Positions 25,627-34,249 of a stretch of 64,000 bases of DNA are shown here, piece by piece. This DNA is from Hyphomicrobiales bacterium (GTDB taxonomy: Bacteria > Pseudomonadota > Alphaproteobacteria > Rhizobiales > Rhizobiaceae): the NCBI GenBank assembly GCA_900473185.1, contig UCKU01000003.1:44105-108104 (forward strand). Direction: 5' to 3'. The number at the start of each line of letters is the position of its first letter. Position 1 is the stretch's first letter. A program made the position numbers and the translations under genes. The notes beneath the pieces were generated by a model that made no database searches, had not been told where the DNA came from, and was given only the letters and a program-made list of their open reading frames with translations.

Positions 25627-26945
25627 AGCAGATATCGCCCACACTGGGCGCGATCCTGGCCCGGCGGATCGCCTTCTTTGCGGTGCTGGCCATGGTGCTG
25701 CAGCTCGCCGTGATCTTTTCCGACTATTACTGGAATGTCGGGGAGCTTTCGCGGCTCTTCGTGGAGCAGGAAACCGAGCGGCTCGCCTCCGGCATTGCGA
25801 TGGACGAGAACGGCGCCATCCATTACCGGCTTCCGGAAAGTGTCGAGGGGCGCTACAGCCAGGCGCAGACCGGCTATGTGGCCCGCGTCCGCGAGGCCGA
25901 TGGCGGGCTGGTTTTCCAGTCCTGCGATGCCGCCTGCGAGAGCCGCTTCCTGCCGCCTGATATCAACCCTCCGGATTTCTGGCTGCGGTCGCTCCAACCC
26001 GGCAAGCCGTTAACGCTGGTGGGCGGGCGGGCCTTTACGGTCGGCGAGCGGCGCTTCGTCGTCGATGTCGCGACGACGGGCGATCCGCAGGATGTGCTGT
26101 CGGACGTCTTCTGGAATGAGGTGATCGAACACATGATCGTGCCGATGAGTATCCTGCTGGTCCTCGTGCTCGGCGCCACCCTGCTTTCCGTGCGCCAGGC
26201 GCTGAAGCCGGTGCGGATTGCGGCCGAGGCGGCGGAACGAATCGACCCGATGGATTCCCGTTCGCATCTGCAATTTCAGGATATGCCGCGGGAAATCGCC
26301 CATCTTGCCGAGGCCGTCAACCGGGCCTTCGAGCGTGTCGGCGAGCTGATGAAATCCCAGAAGATCCTCACATCCGGCATCGCCCATGAGGTGCGCACGC
26401 CGCTTGCGGCAATCAAGCTGGAGCTTGGCCATATCGACCATCCGCGGGCGCGAAAAGCGGAGGCGGACCTCGACGACCTCGTGCGCTTCGTCGGCCAGAT
26501 CACCGCGCTCGCAAGGCTCGATACGTTCGATCATGGGATGTTCGAGGAGGTTGATCTCGTCGCGCTTTCATCCGGCGTGGTGGAGCAGCTGGCGCCCTGG
26601 GTCTATGAAAACGATCACTCGCTGGAATTCTCCGCGCAGGTGGATGCCGCCATCGTTCAGGGTGTGCCGGCCCTGCTGAAGGATGCCCTGCGCAACCTGA
26701 TCGACAATGCCGTTCGCCACACGCCCGCGCGTACCGATATCGTCGTGCGGGTCAGCCGCAATCTGATCCGCGTCGAGGACCGGCACCCGGCCGGCATCCG
26801 GCAAGCATGCGATGTCACTGCTCATACGGACGGCCTTGGGATCGGCCTGAAGATCGTGGAGCGCATTGCCGCGATCCACCGGGGTTCGCTTCGTCGCTCT
26901 GCCGGCAGGCAGGGCCACATCTTCGATCTGGAAGTCGGCACATAG
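25623..26945 (+). CDS. Sensor histidine kinase with a shortened ATP lid
   Basis: A 440-residue kinase. TM1 is about 14-35. A periplasmic sensor at about 36-170 has C101 and C105. TM2 is about 171-190. HisKA carries H255 (SGIAHEVRTPLAA), the N box is NLIDNAVRH near 358-366, and the G2-like motif is TDGLGIGL near 402-409. The usual G1 motif D-x-G-x-G is replaced by VEDRHPAG near 384-391 and the lid is short. The partner regulator overlaps upstream. Kinase activity may be reduced or of an altered type. Confidence 0.9.
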   Translation: MKQISPTLGAILARRIAFFAVLAMVLQLAVIFSDYYWNVGELSRLFVEQETERLASGIAMDENGAIHYRLPESVEGRYSQAQTGYVARVREADGGLVFQSCDAACESRFLPPDINPPDFWLRSLQPGKPLTLVGGRAFTVGERRFVVDVATTGDPQDVLSDVFWNEVIEHMIVPMSILLVLVLGATLLSVRQALKPVRIAAEAAERIDPMDSRSHLQFQDMPREIAHLAEAVNRAFERVGELMKSQKILTSGIAHEVRTPLAAIKLELGHIDHPRARKAEADLDDLVRFVGQITALARLDTFDHGMFEEVDLVALSSGVVEQLAPWVYENDHSLEFSAQVDAAIVQGVPALLKDALRNLIDNAVRHTPARTDIVVRVSRNLIRVEDRHPAGIRQACDVTAHTDGLGIGLKIVERIAAIHRGSLRRSAGRQGHIFDLEVGT

Positions 26946-26994
26946 CCGCGTCTGCACCTCGCTTCATTCTACATCATCGGTCATCGGAGTTTTC

Positions 26995-27525
26995 ATGATC
27001 AAATCCGTCGTTATTTCCGGCTGTTCGGGTGGCGGGAAATCAACATTGCTCGAAGAGCTTTCCCAGCGCGGTTATGCCACCGTCGAAGAGCCCGGACGCC
27101 GGATCGTGAAAGAGGAACTGGCCGGGCAGGGCGCGGCCTTGCCCTGGGTCGATCCGGTGGCTTTTGCCCGGCGGGCGATCGCGATGGCGCTCGAGGATCA
27201 GAAGCTGGCAGAAGCACAGACGGGCTGGACGTTTTTCGATCGCGGCCTGATCGATGCCGCCGCCGCGCTGCAGGTCACGACCGGAGAAGCGGTGCTGGAG
27301 ACGCTGCGGAACCGGAATCGTTATCACCAGACGGTGTTCCTGACGCCACCCTGGCCGGAGATCTATATCAATGACCCGGAGCGACGGCACGGTTTTGAAG
27401 AGGCGGTTGCCGAATATGATCGGCTGACCGCGGCCTATCCTGAGATCGGCTATGAAGTCGTCCTTTTGCCGAAGGTCGATGTCGTGGCGAGGGCGGATTT
27501 TCTGCTGAGCCAGCTGCGGGAGTGA
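26995..27525 (+). CDS. AAA family ATPase/kinase-like protein
   Basis: A 176-residue P-loop protein with Walker A SGCSGGGKST (residues 8-17), a possible Asp-containing strand TFFDRGLIDA (about 80-90) and EIYINDPERRHGFEEA near 120. It resembles the AAA_28/thymidylate-kinase-like group annotated as ATP-binding protein. Substrate unknown. The ATG at 26995 follows AGTTTTC with a weak ribosome site (GGAG at 26986). Convergent with the TetR gene. Confidence 0.78.
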   Translation: MIKSVVISGCSGGGKSTLLEELSQRGYATVEEPGRRIVKEELAGQGAALPWVDPVAFARRAIAMALEDQKLAEAQTGWTFFDRGLIDAAAALQVTTGEAVLETLRNRNRYHQTVFLTPPWPEIYINDPERRHGFEEAVAEYDRLTAAYPEIGYEVVLLPKVDVVARADFLLSQLRE

Positions 27526-27538
27526 CCGACGATCGCGA

Positions 27539-28162
27539 TCACGCGCTGTCCAATGCGGCCTTTAGATAGCCTATGACGGCGCGTTTGACGCGCAGCGCCA
27601 GCGCATTCCTGTCCTCCTCGCCATGCTCGCCCGCGGCATCAATCATGCCCTTGATGATCGCCACCACATCGCGCGCCGCGACATCGATATCGGGCTGCGG
27701 CGGCATGTCCGGCCGCAGCAGCGTATTGCGCGTGAGCTCGAAGAAGCGCTGCTTGACATGCTCGGTCTCCGCATCGAGCGGCAGGCGCGCCTCTTCATAG
27801 TCCAGCAGGCGTGCAAGGGCAGGGCGTTCAAGCTGCTGGTGGACGCATGGGTTGATGAGGGCAGAGAGCGCCTCTTCGCCGGTCGGTTGAGCGGCAGCAC
27901 TTTCCGCATCTCCAACCAGTGACATCGTCTGCCGCAGGATCAGCGCACCGATCAGCGCATCCTTGCGCGGGAAATACTGGTAGAGCGAGCCGACGCTGAC
28001 ACCTGCCTTTTCCGCAACCGCATTGGTGGAAAAACCCTCGTGGCCGCGCTCCTCCAAAATGCGAGCTGCAGCCTCGACGATCGCGCTCACCATGGCGAGC
28101 GAGCGGGCCTGTTTGGGCGCTTTTCTGGCAGTGGAACGGCTCTTGTAAGGGCTGTCTGACAT
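27539..28162 (-). CDS. TetR family transcriptional regulator
   Basis: A 207-residue TetR protein. The helix-turn-helix covers about residues 20-70 (IVEAAARILEERGHEGFSTNAVAEKAGVSVGSLYQYFPRKDALI), followed by a helical ligand-binding domain. Divergent from the SDR gene at 28359, its likely target. The intervening 196 bases carry AGCGA-N4-TCGCT and ACCGG-GA-CCGGT dyads. Confidence 0.92.
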   Translation of the reverse strand: MSDSPYKSRSTARKAPKQARSLAMVSAIVEAAARILEERGHEGFSTNAVAEKAGVSVGSLYQYFPRKDALIGALILRQTMSLVGDAESAAAQPTGEEALSALINPCVHQQLERPALARLLDYEEARLPLDAETEHVKQRFFELTRNTLLRPDMPPQPDIDVAARDVVAIIKGMIDAAGEHGEEDRNALALRVKRAVIGYLKAALDSA

Positions 28163-28198
28163 TGCGGGGGACGGGGCCTGAAATGCGAGTAGCGGGAA

Positions 28199-28212
28199 AG
28201 CGAGTTATCGCT
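28199..28212. promoter_or_regulatory. Candidate TetR operator
   Basis: AGCGA-GTTA-TCGCT (28199-28212) is a perfect interrupted dyad 37 bases upstream of the TetR start. A second dyad, ACCGG-GA-CCGGT, lies at 28286-28297, nearer the SDR gene. Either could be the shared operator. Confidence 0.4.
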
Positions 28213-28358
28213 CACATTACCGGCGTCAGATCAAACGCACAAGCGATCGGGCAACACAGCAGGATCTGAGATCTTCGAGCGCCTTACCGGGACCGGTGAC
28301 GCGCATACGACTTGCTGTGCCTGCGATCACCCGCGCGGCAGGAACAGGAGAGTTACAC

Positions 28359-29096
28359 ATGTTAAACGAGATCAAGACCGCCATCGTCACCGGCGCATCC
28401 AGGGGCATCGGTGCGGCGATTGCCAGGCAGCTCGCAGCCGACGGCTTCCAGACCGTCGTCAATTATACGGCAAGTTCCATACAGGCCGAAGAGATGGTTG
28501 CGGCCATCGCGGCGGCCGGCGGCCGGGCGCTGGCGCTCCGCGCCGATGTCTCCGACCCGCAGGCAGTCGCCGACCTCTTCGAGCGCACCGAAGCGGAATT
28601 CGGAACCGTCGACGTTCTCGTCAACAATGCCGGCGTGACCACTTTCGGCCCGCTCTCCGACGTGAGCGACGAAGACTACCATCGCCTGGTCGCCGTGAAC
28701 CTCACCGGCACCTTCAACGGCATGCGCGGGGGCGCAAGGCGGCTACGCGACGGCGGTCGTATCATCAATCTCTCCACCAGCATCATCGGGCATTATTCGC
28801 CGGGCAATGCCGTCTACGCGGCGACTAAGGCGGCGGTGGAAGCGATGACGCATATCCTTGCGAAGGAACTCGGGCCCCGCAGCATCACCGTCAACGCCGT
28901 GGCGCCGGGGCCGGTCGCGACCGAACTGCTTCTCGCCGGCCGCTCCCCGGAGCTGATCCAGCGCCTGACCAACGAAATCCCGCTCGGCCGGCTCGGGCAG
29001 CCGGAGGATATTGCCCGGATCGTGTCATTTCTGGCGAGCGCTGAGAGCGGCTGGGTCAATGGGCAGGTGATCCGTGCGAATGGCGGGCGGAACTGA
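28359..29096 (+). CDS. Short-chain dehydrogenase/reductase
   Basis: A 245-residue classical SDR: TGASRGIG (12-19), NNAG near 89, catalytic Ser in NLSTSIIGHYSPG, then YAATK. The protein ends VNGQVIRANGG, resembling FabG/glucose dehydrogenase-like members that lack an assigned substrate. The ATG at 28359 is preceded by AGGAACAGGAG. Divergent from a TetR gene. Confidence 0.92.
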   Translation: MLNEIKTAIVTGASRGIGAAIARQLAADGFQTVVNYTASSIQAEEMVAAIAAAGGRALALRADVSDPQAVADLFERTEAEFGTVDVLVNNAGVTTFGPLSDVSDEDYHRLVAVNLTGTFNGMRGGARRLRDGGRIINLSTSIIGHYSPGNAVYAATKAAVEAMTHILAKELGPRSITVNAVAPGPVATELLLAGRSPELIQRLTNEIPLGRLGQPEDIARIVSFLASAESGWVNGQVIRANGGRN

Positions 29097-29111
29097 TGGG
29101 AGGGCGGGGCT

Positions 29112-29831
29112 TCATCCTGCGGGCAGGGCATAGCCGGTCGGGCTCAGTTTCTCGAGCACGTTGAGAACCGTCCAGTCGGCAGCAGCCGCCGCCCAATCCG
29201 CCATGTCCGGCTTGCCCTGCACACGCCCCGCGACCGCCAGCGCCGTCTGTCGCGCGAGCGCATGGATGGCGATCTGCGTGGCCGCGCAGCGCGCCATTCC
29301 ATAGGCTTGCGCCACCACCTCCAGTCGCCGGATCTGCTCGTCGCCGGTATAGTCGTCGTCCCCGAGGTCGAGCCAGGCAAAGGCGAAATAGCCGAGATCC
29401 CAGAGGCGAAGGCCGGGAGCGAGCGTGTCGAAATCGATCATGCCGCACGGCAGGCGATCACGGAACACCGCGTTCGTCGGACCCCAGTCGTTGTGGCACA
29501 TGACTTCCGCGCCCATGTCCCGAACAAGCGGAAAATCCGCAGTCGCGTCGTGGAAGCGTCTGATGAGGCGAGCGGCAGCTGCAAGCTGGGCATCATCGAA
29601 GTGGCCGAGATCGTCAGGCACATGGCCGGAAATGAAGCTAAGCACTTCGCGCTGCTGATCGTCCACGCCCAGGAAGCGTGGCACAGCATCAAAGCCACAC
29701 TCTTCGAGGTGAAGGAGAAGACCATGCACATGCGTCCTGTCCCTCGTGACCGGGCGCCTGACGGTATCCCCGACCCGGACCACGCCGGCAGTAATGCGAC
29801 CGCCGGTCAACGGCGTTTCTTTCGTGCTCAT
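29112..29831 (-). CDS. Aminoglycoside phosphotransferase (APH) family protein
   Basis: A 239-residue APH/choline-kinase fold protein. Brenner motif CHNDWGPTN (near residue 112) supplies the catalytic Asp, and MIDFDTLAPG (near 132) the metal-binding Asp. The N-lobe is short (VRVGDTVRRPV, EVLSFISGHVPDD). It phosphorylates a small hydroxylated compound; most chromosomal members are not resistance enzymes, so no resistance is claimed. Confidence 0.87.
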   Translation of the reverse strand: MSTKETPLTGGRITAGVVRVGDTVRRPVTRDRTHVHGLLLHLEECGFDAVPRFLGVDDQQREVLSFISGHVPDDLGHFDDAQLAAAARLIRRFHDATADFPLVRDMGAEVMCHNDWGPTNAVFRDRLPCGMIDFDTLAPGLRLWDLGYFAFAWLDLGDDDYTGDEQIRRLEVVAQAYGMARCAATQIAIHALARQTALAVAGRVQGKPDMADWAAAAADWTVLNVLEKLSPTGYALPAG

Positions 29832-30010
29832 CCAACAAGACTAGCCGCAATCCATGAAGGGAGGAATGGCTCGTGTGCTGAGCATGGCGCTATCCGAGTA
29901 TCCGATGACGGCATGGTTTCTTCCACCGCGGTGTGAGGATTTTGCCGCCTGCCGGACAGACGCTTCAACGTCGGCGGATTGCCGCCTAAAAGACAGTATC
30001 CTCCCGCAGC

Positions 30011-30065
30011 TTGACACGAAAAACGACGGCGCGCATAAAAACCATATGGGGTTGCGATCACCCCA
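30011..30065 (+). promoter_or_regulatory. Promoter and adjacent dyad upstream of the chromate genes
   Basis: TTGACA (30011-30016), a 17-base spacer, and CATAAA (30034-30039) form a near-consensus sigma-70 promoter. Directly downstream TGGGGT (30047-30052) and ACCCCA (30060-30065) form a dyad at the expected start region, a likely operator or 5' hairpin. The chrB start is at 30123. Confidence 0.65.
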
Positions 30066-30122
30066 CGAGGCGACATGCCGAAGAATCGCGTCCATCGAAA
30101 CCGAACAACGGAGGGACGCGTC

Positions 30123-30938
30123 ATGCCTTCATTTCTTGAAATATCTTCAGATAAACTCGCCCGTATCGTCGGCATACCCAATGCGCCTGTCATCGTCGAT
30201 GTGCGCATCGAGGAGGACTTTGCCCGCGATCCGCGGCTCGTGCCGGGCTCGGTCCGGAAATCTCACACCGATGTCACGGAATGGGCTGCTGGCTTCACCG
30301 GCCCGGTCATCGTCGTCTGCCAGGCAGGCGGCAAGCTCAGCCATGGGGTGGCCGCCCATATCAGGTATGCCGGGGGCGCTGCGGAGGTGCTGGAAGGCGG
30401 CTTCGAAGCCTGGATAGGTTCCGGCGGCGTGGCCGTGCCCGTCGACAAGCTGCCGCCGCGCGACCGGCAGGGACGGACTGTCTGGGTTACACGTGCGCGC
30501 CCGAAGATCGACCGTATTGCCTGTCCATGGCTCATCCGGCGCTTCGTCGATCCTTCGGCGGTATTCCTCTTCGTGCCGTCTTCCGACGTTTCCATGGTCG
30601 CCGACCGCTTCGGCGCCACGCCGTTCGATATCGAGGAGGTTTTTTGGAGCCATCGCGGCGAGTTCTGCACCTTCGATGTGATGATCGAGGAATTCGGCCT
30701 TGCTTCGGGGCCGCTGTCGAGGCTCGCAACGATCGTCCGCGGCGCCGATACCGCCCGGCCGGACCTTGCCCCTGAAGTGGCCGGCCTGCTTGCCGCATCG
30801 CTCGGCCTGTCGCGCATGTTCGTCGACGATCTCAAGCAGCTGGATGCCGGCATGCTGCTCTATGATGCCTTCTACCGCTGGTGCCGCGACGCCACGGACG
30901 AAACGCACAACTGGCCCTCCGCGAAAAAGGGGGCCTGA
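30123..30938 (+). CDS. Rhodanese-ChrB fusion, chromate resistance protein
   Basis: A 271-residue protein. The N-terminal rhodanese domain (about 8-108) has VIVDVRIEEDF and an active-site Cys in VVCQAGGKLSHG. The C-terminal ChrB domain (about 118-265) has RPKIDRIACPWLIRRFVDPSA and YDAFYRWCRD. ChrB proteins are chromate-responsive regulators or accessory factors for ChrA; this version lacks the classical ChrB N-domain and carries rhodanese instead. GGAGGG precedes the ATG. The stop is one base before the chrA GTG. Confidence 0.88.
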   Translation: MPSFLEISSDKLARIVGIPNAPVIVDVRIEEDFARDPRLVPGSVRKSHTDVTEWAAGFTGPVIVVCQAGGKLSHGVAAHIRYAGGAAEVLEGGFEAWIGSGGVAVPVDKLPPRDRQGRTVWVTRARPKIDRIACPWLIRRFVDPSAVFLFVPSSDVSMVADRFGATPFDIEEVFWSHRGEFCTFDVMIEEFGLASGPLSRLATIVRGADTARPDLAPEVAGLLAASLGLSRMFVDDLKQLDAGMLLYDAFYRWCRDATDETHNWPSAKKGA

Positions 30939-30939
30939 C

Positions 30940-32337
30940 GTGACCAGCGCCATTACCCATGCGACGCCCGATACCGGGGCGTCGCCAAACCCGCATGGCG
31001 TCACCTTCGGCGAGGCCTTTCGCGTCTGGCTGCGCGTTGCAGCCCTCAGTTTCGGTGGGCCTGCCGGGCAAATCGCCGTCATGCACCGCATCGTCGTCGA
31101 TGAAAAGAGGTGGATCGGCGAGCAGCGTTTTCTGCATGCGCTGAATTATTGCATGCTGCTTCCTGGACCGGAGGCGCAGCAGCTTGCCATCTATATCGGC
31201 TGGTTGATGCACCGGACCGCCGGCGGTCTGGTTGCGGGTATCCTGTTCGTGCTTCCCGGCTTCCTGTCCATCCTGGCGCTCAGCTACCTCTACGTGACCC
31301 TCGGCAGCGTCGATGCCGTTGAGGGCCTGTTCTTCGGCCTGAAGGCGGCAGTGCTTGCCGTCGTCATTCAGGCAGTTGTCAGGGTCGGCGGCCGCGCGTT
31401 GAAGAACAGGGCGATGATCGGGATAGCGGCAGCCGCTTTTCTGGCGATCTTCCTCTTCCATGTGCCTTTTCCGGTTATCATCCTCTCCGCCGCTATCATC
31501 GGCTTCCTGGGATCGAAGTCGGGTTCCCGGCTGTTCCAGGGCGGTGGCGGGCACAGGTCGGCCGGCGGCGCGGTGCTGTCCGACGCCGACGCGCTGCTCG
31601 GAGAGGAGATACCTGATCACGCGCGACCGAACCTCCGCTGGTCGCTGAGGATCTCGTCGGTGCTGCTGGTGCTCTGGCTGCTGCCGCTGCTGCTGCTCTA
31701 TCTCTTCCTCGGACCCGACGATATCTTCACGCAGATCGGCGTCTTCTTCAGCAAGATGGCGATGGTGACTTTCGGCGGCGCCTACGCCGTGCTTGCCTAT
31801 GTCGCACAGGAAGCTGTCCAGCACTACGGATGGCTGAAGCCCACCGAGATGCTGGATGGGCTGGGCATGGCGGAAACGACGCCCGGGCCACTGATCATGG
31901 TTCTTCAGTTCGTCGGCTTCATGGGCGCCTATCGCGATCCCGGCAGTCTTAGTCCGATGACGGCCGCCACGCTCGCCGCCGTCCTGACGACATGGGTGAC
32001 CTTCGTTCCCTGTTTCCTCTGGATCTTCCTCGGCGCTCCCTTCATCGAGAAGCTGCGCGGCAATGCAGCCCTGGCCGGTGCGATGTCGGCCATCACGGCG
32101 GCCGTCGTCGGCGTCATCCTTAATCTCGCGATCTGGTTCGGCCTGCATTTCCTGTTCCGGAACGCCGCGGTTCACAGCATTGGACCCTTCTCGATCGAGC
32201 TGCCCGTCTGGGCGTCGCTGTCGCTGCCATCGCTCTTGCTGAGCCTTGCGGCAGCAATCGCGATCTTCCGGTTCAAACTGGCGGTCATTCCGGTCCTGTT
32301 GGGCTGTGCCGTGGCCGGAATGCTCTGGCCGGCCTGA
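30940..32337 (+). CDS. chrA: ChrA chromate transporter
   Basis: A 465-residue long-chain CHR transporter with two homologous halves, each starting with the CHR motif: RVAALSFGGPAGQIAVMHR near residue 31 and KMAMVTFGGAYAVLAYVAQ near 272. The matching PGP-type motifs are LLPGPEAQQLAIY and TTPGPLIMVLQF. About ten membrane segments. Exports chromate by proton antiport. The GTG start at 30940 directly follows the rhodanese-ChrB stop. Confidence 0.94.
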   Translation: MTSAITHATPDTGASPNPHGVTFGEAFRVWLRVAALSFGGPAGQIAVMHRIVVDEKRWIGEQRFLHALNYCMLLPGPEAQQLAIYIGWLMHRTAGGLVAGILFVLPGFLSILALSYLYVTLGSVDAVEGLFFGLKAAVLAVVIQAVVRVGGRALKNRAMIGIAAAAFLAIFLFHVPFPVIILSAAIIGFLGSKSGSRLFQGGGGHRSAGGAVLSDADALLGEEIPDHARPNLRWSLRISSVLLVLWLLPLLLLYLFLGPDDIFTQIGVFFSKMAMVTFGGAYAVLAYVAQEAVQHYGWLKPTEMLDGLGMAETTPGPLIMVLQFVGFMGAYRDPGSLSPMTAATLAAVLTTWVTFVPCFLWIFLGAPFIEKLRGNAALAGAMSAITAAVVGVILNLAIWFGLHFLFRNAAVHSIGPFSIELPVWASLSLPSLLLSLAAAIAIFRFKLAVIPVLLGCAVAGMLWPA

Positions 32338-32457
32338 GGCATCGCCGGCTTGCGGGAAGCCGCTTCATCGGAAAAACCGATGGCGCCATCGGTTTCTTCC
32401 GTTTTTCTTGCCGCGCGGTACGCGGCATCTGCTCTTCCAGCCAAGAAGGAGACGCAG

Positions 32458-33195
32458 ATGACGGATATCACAATGGAAGGCGCCGGGATTATCATCGTGG
32501 GCGGTAGTTCCGGCATGGGGCTGGCGCTGGCGCGAGGGATGCTTGCCGAAGGGGCGCGGGTGACGATTGCCGGGCGCAGTGCGGAGAGGCTTGAAGCGGC
32601 GCGGCTGACGCTCGGCGATCCTGCTGATCTGAAGACCGCCATGCTAGACCTCACGCAGGAAGAGGAGATTGCGGCCTTCTTCCGTGATTGCGGGCCGGTC
32701 GACCATATCGTCAGCACGGCGGCTGATATTGAGGGAGCCTATCAGTTGCTGCCGGATCTGCGGCTTTCGGCGGCGCGGCGGGTCGTCGAGAGCAAGTTTT
32801 ACGGGCCACTGCTGCTCGCCAAATATGGAGCGCCTCGTCTGCCACCATCAGGCTCGATCACCTTTACATCGGGGGTTGCCGCCTATCGGCCGGCGGCGCG
32901 CGGTTCCGTCGTTGCGGCCGTCAATGCGGCGCTGGAGGGGCTGGTGCGGGCGCTCGCGGTCGAACTTGCGCCTCAGCGCGTCAACGCTGTGTCACCGGGC
33001 TGGGTGGATACGCCGATCTGGAATTTCGTTGCCGGCGATGCAAAGCAGGCGACGCTGGAAGCGATGGCGAAACGCCTGCCGGTGGGCCGCGTCGGTCGAC
33101 CTGATGATATTGCCGATGCGATTCGCTTCCTCATCGGCAATGGCTTTGCCACAGGCACTATCCTGCATGTCGAAGGTGGGCACCGGCTGATCTGA
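32458..33195 (+). CDS. Atypical SDR lacking the catalytic Tyr and Lys
   Basis: A 245-residue SDR-fold protein with a good nucleotide-binding motif (VGGSSGMG, 14-21). At the active site the expected Y-x-x-x-K reads V152-A-A-V-N156, and NNAG reads STAAD, while S138 (FTSGVAA) remains. The C-terminal GWVDTPIWN and VEGGHRLI are SDR-like. It belongs to a known atypical branch whose reaction is unclear. GAAGGAG precedes the ATG. Its last 38 bases overlap the convergent LysR gene. Confidence 0.85.
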   Translation: MTDITMEGAGIIIVGGSSGMGLALARGMLAEGARVTIAGRSAERLEAARLTLGDPADLKTAMLDLTQEEEIAAFFRDCGPVDHIVSTAADIEGAYQLLPDLRLSAARRVVESKFYGPLLLAKYGAPRLPPSGSITFTSGVAAYRPAARGSVVAAVNAALEGLVRALAVELAPQRVNAVSPGWVDTPIWNFVAGDAKQATLEAMAKRLPVGRVGRPDDIADAIRFLIGNGFATGTILHVEGGHRLI

Positions 33196-34078
33196 CCGGC
33201 CGCAGGTCCTCGCTTGCCATGGCAATCAATGAAGAAAGCGCCGGCTGCTGCACACGCCGGCGCCGCCACAGCATGATCAGCGAAGCGGCGGGTGTATCAC
33301 CTGGCCAGGGCAGTTCCACGACATTGTCGCGCTCGGCGGCCGGAGTGACGGCCAGACGCGGGACAAGACCGTAACCGGCGCCGGATGCGACGAGGCGGAT
33401 GATCGTCTGGATGCTGTCGGCCTGGGCGACGATCGCAGGTGCGGCAATATCTGCCTCGGCAAAGGCAGTATCGAAGAGGCGGCGATAGACGCAGCCGGTT
33501 TCGGTGGCGATGAAGGGCAGGCGGCTTAGGTCAGCGAGGTTTCCGGGCGGCATCGCCCGGGTATTGCGGCCTGCTATCAGGGCCAGCGGCTCGCGCGAGA
33601 CGAGACGCGTCTGGAACCGTCCATCCTGCTCTCCGCGGTCGAAGGTGAAGGCGATGTCGATCGAGCCCTCTTCCAGCCGCCGCTGTAATTCACCGCTGCC
33701 GGCAATCTTCAACGTCAGGCCGACGGGATGCGTCTCGCGAAAACGCGACAGGAAGGCGGCGAGCTTTTCCGTTGCGATGGTTTCGAGCGTACCGATCGTC
33801 AGAGCCTGTTTCTCGAGACCGGCTGCTACGCGGATCGCAGTCCTTGCCTCGTCGCTCAGGGCAAGGATTTCTTCGGCATAGGATTTTAACGCGTCACCGG
33901 CCGGTGTCAGGGTCACGCCCTGCCGGGAGCGCTTGAAAAGCTTAGCGCCCAATTCCTCTTCGAGCGCCTGCATCTGGTCGCTGAGGCTCGACTGGGCGAG
34001 ATTGGCCTCGCTTGCGGCGCGGGTGAAATTGCCGTGTCTTGCGACGGCAAGAAAGGTCTTCAGTTGGCGTGGGTTCAT
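33158..34078 (-). CDS. LysR family transcriptional regulator
   Basis: A 306-residue LysR protein. Helix-turn-helix at about residues 2-60 (NPRQLKTFLAVARHGNFTRAASEANLAQSSLSDQMQALEEELG), then a standard effector domain. Its 3' end overlaps the SDR 3' end by 38 bases in opposite orientation, which suggests the pair is maintained together. ATG 34078 was chosen; ATG 34099 would add MEGAELE. Confidence 0.92.
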   Translation of the reverse strand: MNPRQLKTFLAVARHGNFTRAASEANLAQSSLSDQMQALEEELGAKLFKRSRQGVTLTPAGDALKSYAEEILALSDEARTAIRVAAGLEKQALTIGTLETIATEKLAAFLSRFRETHPVGLTLKIAGSGELQRRLEEGSIDIAFTFDRGEQDGRFQTRLVSREPLALIAGRNTRAMPPGNLADLSRLPFIATETGCVYRRLFDTAFAEADIAAPAIVAQADSIQTIIRLVASGAGYGLVPRLAVTPAAERDNVVELPWPGDTPAASLIMLWRRRRVQQPALSSLIAMASEDLRPVRSAGAHLRHAG

Positions 34079-34249
34079 CTCGAGCTCTGCGCCCTCCATG
34101 ACGAGGATGGCCACTCCTATATCAGGCGGCCATGCGCCGAGGGAGTCTCCGGATGGCTGGAATCCTTGCGTCGAGCCTCGCAATATTGACGACGGACGCA
34201 TGCTTGGCCAAAGTTCAGGCGGTCTTCGCAAGCGATAGGAGCCTTGCCG

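Noticed and set aside
30832..32175. 447-codon minus-strand open frame
   Set aside because: Antisense to chrA; highly charged, low-complexity product with no domain.
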